Below, piece after piece: positions 32,125 through 33,190 of a stretch of DNA of 33,190 bases. Both the position numbers and the translations under genes were made by a program. The stretch is from NCBI GenBank assembly GCA_002359465.1, contig DENA01000006.1:1-33190 (forward strand). Reading direction: 5' to 3'. Source of the DNA: Ruminococcaceae bacterium UBA2656. Its GTDB lineage: Bacteria; Bacillota; Clostridia; Oscillospirales; Acutalibacteraceae. The notes beneath the pieces were generated by a model. The model worked only from the letters and a program-made list of their open reading frames with translations. It was not told where the DNA came from and searched no databases. Numbering within the stretch: the first letter of the stretch is position 1; each line of letters opens with the position of its first letter.

Positions 32125-32808
32125 TTATTTCTTTTTCACGGGATAGCAGACCTCGGTTACCCATTCTTCCGGATTCTGCGTTTCATGGGGGCTGACGTGA
32201 TAAATGTTGAAGGCAGGGCCATTAAAATCGTAGCAATTATCCTGAACCCAATTTGCGACAGCCTCGTTAACCTTGTCCATTTCTTCATAGCTGCCCTTAT
32301 AGGTAGCGGATGCAACCAGAACGGGCGGTTCGGTTTTAAACAGCACATTCTGCGTGTTTGGGTAACTGCCACGCACTGACTTCTGTACTTCCACATCCAC
32401 ATTGCTTTCTTTGTACTCTTTGTCGTGGAAGATTGCCGACGTATAGCAGGGTTCGCCGTCCTGAAGATTTAAGGGCGCTGTTTCCTTCATAAGAATCTGC
32501 CAGAGCATGCCCTTCACGGCAATGCGATGATCCATGAGGTATTTGCCGATGTACCGTTTGACCTGCGCTTTCCCATCTTCTGTTTCTCCATCGATGATGA
32601 GAGTGGAATATTTTCCGGAGATATACTCCTGCACTTCATGCAGAACAGCCCCAAAATCTTTGCTGCCGTCGCCGGGAGAGAAGAACAGGCTGTGGTTGTC
32701 CGTCATGTTAATAGACCCGATGCTTTGCGGCATTTCCGGCACGGCAGCCTGAATGCTTGCACTTGATTGATTATCAGAAAGTTTTTGCCTGCCTTTCATA
32801 TTTTTCAT
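32125..32808 (-). CDS. fusion of CpaF-like ATPase N-terminus with a GyrI-like ligand-binding domain
   Basis: A 227-residue protein in two parts. Residues about 40-101 read as the start of a CpaF/TadA secretion ATPase (DFGAVLHEVQEYISGKYSTLIIDG, then AQVKRYIGKYLMDHRIAVKGM). In CpaF this leads into the N-domain and then a 300-residue ATPase core, which is missing. From about residue 102 the protein is a GyrI/effector-binding domain: CYTSAIFHDKEYKESNVDVEV, VLVASATYKGSYEEMDKVNEAV, NIYHVSPHETQNPEEWVTEVCYPV. Such domains bind drugs or small ligands and usually sit behind AraC or MerR DNA-binding domains. The start overlaps the CpaE-like stop as ATGA, as in intact cpaE-cpaF operons. A deletion fusing two genes is most likely; whether the product is functional is unknown. 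Confidence 0.7.
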   Translation of the reverse strand: MKNMKGRQKLSDNQSSASIQAAVPEMPQSIGSINMTDNHSLFFSPGDGSKDFGAVLHEVQEYISGKYSTLIIDGETEDGKAQVKRYIGKYLMDHRIAVKGMLWQILMKETAPLNLQDGEPCYTSAIFHDKEYKESNVDVEVQKSVRGSYPNTQNVLFKTEPPVLVASATYKGSYEEMDKVNEAVANWVQDNCYDFNGPAFNIYHVSPHETQNPEEWVTEVCYPVKKK

Positions 32809-33190
32809 ACGTCAAACACCTCCTTGCTGATTTTTTGAATCTCTTTTCGGAAGCCACGGCTGTCTTTGAGAGCCAGATCGCAGAACAAATCCCCGGTGAG
32901 TGCCTGATTCTCCAACTCGCCGGAATGGGGAATTTTGAAGGCTACGCTGCCCAGTACCTGCTCGACGTTCTCGCTGGCCTCATTGGCTTTTATATTGGTG
33001 GCCACCTTGTACTGCTTTTCCGCGTCCCACTTTTTGTCTTTCAGCAGCGGAAGCTGTGAGGACAGATAGCTGACGGATTTCAGATGACAGTTCACAAGCC
33101 GCAAAACGGAATCGGCTTCCATGAGCGCCACAGCGGACAGGATATCGTTGGCGATATAGCTGCCGCAGTCGATGATGACATAAGGCGCGC
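32805..33190 (-). CDS. CpaE/TadZ-like P-loop ATPase, C-terminal part (runs off the window)
   Basis: The frame is open to the window edge on its 5' side; 128 residues are visible. PYVIIDCGSYIANDILSAVALMEADSVLRLVNC fits the Walker B strand and following helix of MinD/ParA-type ATPases, and the tail (KDKKWDAEKQYKVATNIKANEASENVEQVLGSVAFKIPHSGELENQALTG) resembles the CpaE/TadZ subgroup. These proteins place Tad pilus or related secretion machinery at the membrane. The ATGA overlap with a CpaF-like start supports a tad-type cpaE-cpaF operon carried on the element. Confidence 0.7.
   Translation of the reverse strand, partial: APYVIIDCGSYIANDILSAVALMEADSVLRLVNCHLKSVSYLSSQLPLLKDKKWDAEKQYKVATNIKANEASENVEQVLGSVAFKIPHSGELENQALTGDLFCDLALKDSRGFRKEIQKISKEVFDV

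Noticed and set aside
1..33190. CRISPR arrays, rRNA genes, complete insertion sequences
   Set aside because: No regularly spaced repeats, rRNA-like segments or transposase genes were seen on either strand.

Overview
The window joins two blocks of very different ancestry. Bases 1 to about 10,180 read as the chromosome of an enterobacterium, probably Pantoea/Erwinia-like. Genes there are GC-rich, and AMP nucleosidase (amn) and the MATE exporter yeeO are unmistakable; these two are also near neighbours in E. coli. From about 10,210 to the end the sequence is from a spore-forming Clostridia-type Firmicute. The evidence is cwlJ and gerQ spore genes, strong AAGGAGG ribosome sites, lipoproteins, and a Gram-positive integrative element. 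The switch falls inside one open reading frame, an oligopeptide ABC ATPase, at its most conserved stretch. I therefore suspect a chimeric contig (metagenomic misassembly or contamination) rather than a natural junction.

Enterobacterial block: a RelE/HigB-type toxin with a damaged 5' end and its HigA-type antitoxin (252-837); amn on the minus strand (933-2393); a complete branched-chain amino-acid type ABC importer, livJ-livH-livM-livG-livF (2800-7828); yeeO (7948-9360); and the N-terminal half of a peptide ABC ATPase (from 9608). A near-perfect NtrC site (2494-2510) and a good sigma-54 promoter (around 2667-2682) precede livJ, so the importer is probably nitrogen-regulated.

Clostridial chromosome block (10,210-19,773): peptide-import ATPases (dppD C-terminal half, dppF), an LD-carboxypeptidase of the MccF/YkfA family, a class A beta-lactamase-fold serine hydrolase and an SH3-NlpC/P60 endopeptidase form one operon. 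It resembles the Bacillus ykf murein-peptide recycling operon. On the minus strand follow a DUF815 AAA ATPase and a lipoprotein that fuses a metal-chelate binding domain to a peptidoglycan-binding domain. Then come a plus-strand lipoprotein, the cwlJ-gerQ germination pair, and tRNA-Ser(CGA) preceded by two decayed partial copies of itself.

Integrative element (about 19,774 to beyond 33,190): a tyrosine integrase and excisionase sit next to the tRNA. With them are a small serine-recombinase-like protein lacking the catalytic serine, a sigma-like factor, an XRE regulator with a membrane partner, a truncated MobP3-type relaxase, a large AT-rich KAP-type P-loop NTPase (possible defence cargo) and a ribbon-helix-helix protein. 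A tight operon follows: amidoligase, gamma-glutamylcyclotransferase, M23 peptidase and two proteins of unknown function. Last are a chimeric protein joining the start of a CpaF-like secretion ATPase to a GyrI-like ligand domain, and the end of a CpaE/TadZ-like ATPase. The broken relaxase and broken cpaF suggest an element that is decaying or rearranged. The most interesting candidates are the amidoligase/cyclotransferase operon, the KAP NTPase and the CpaF-GyrI fusion.
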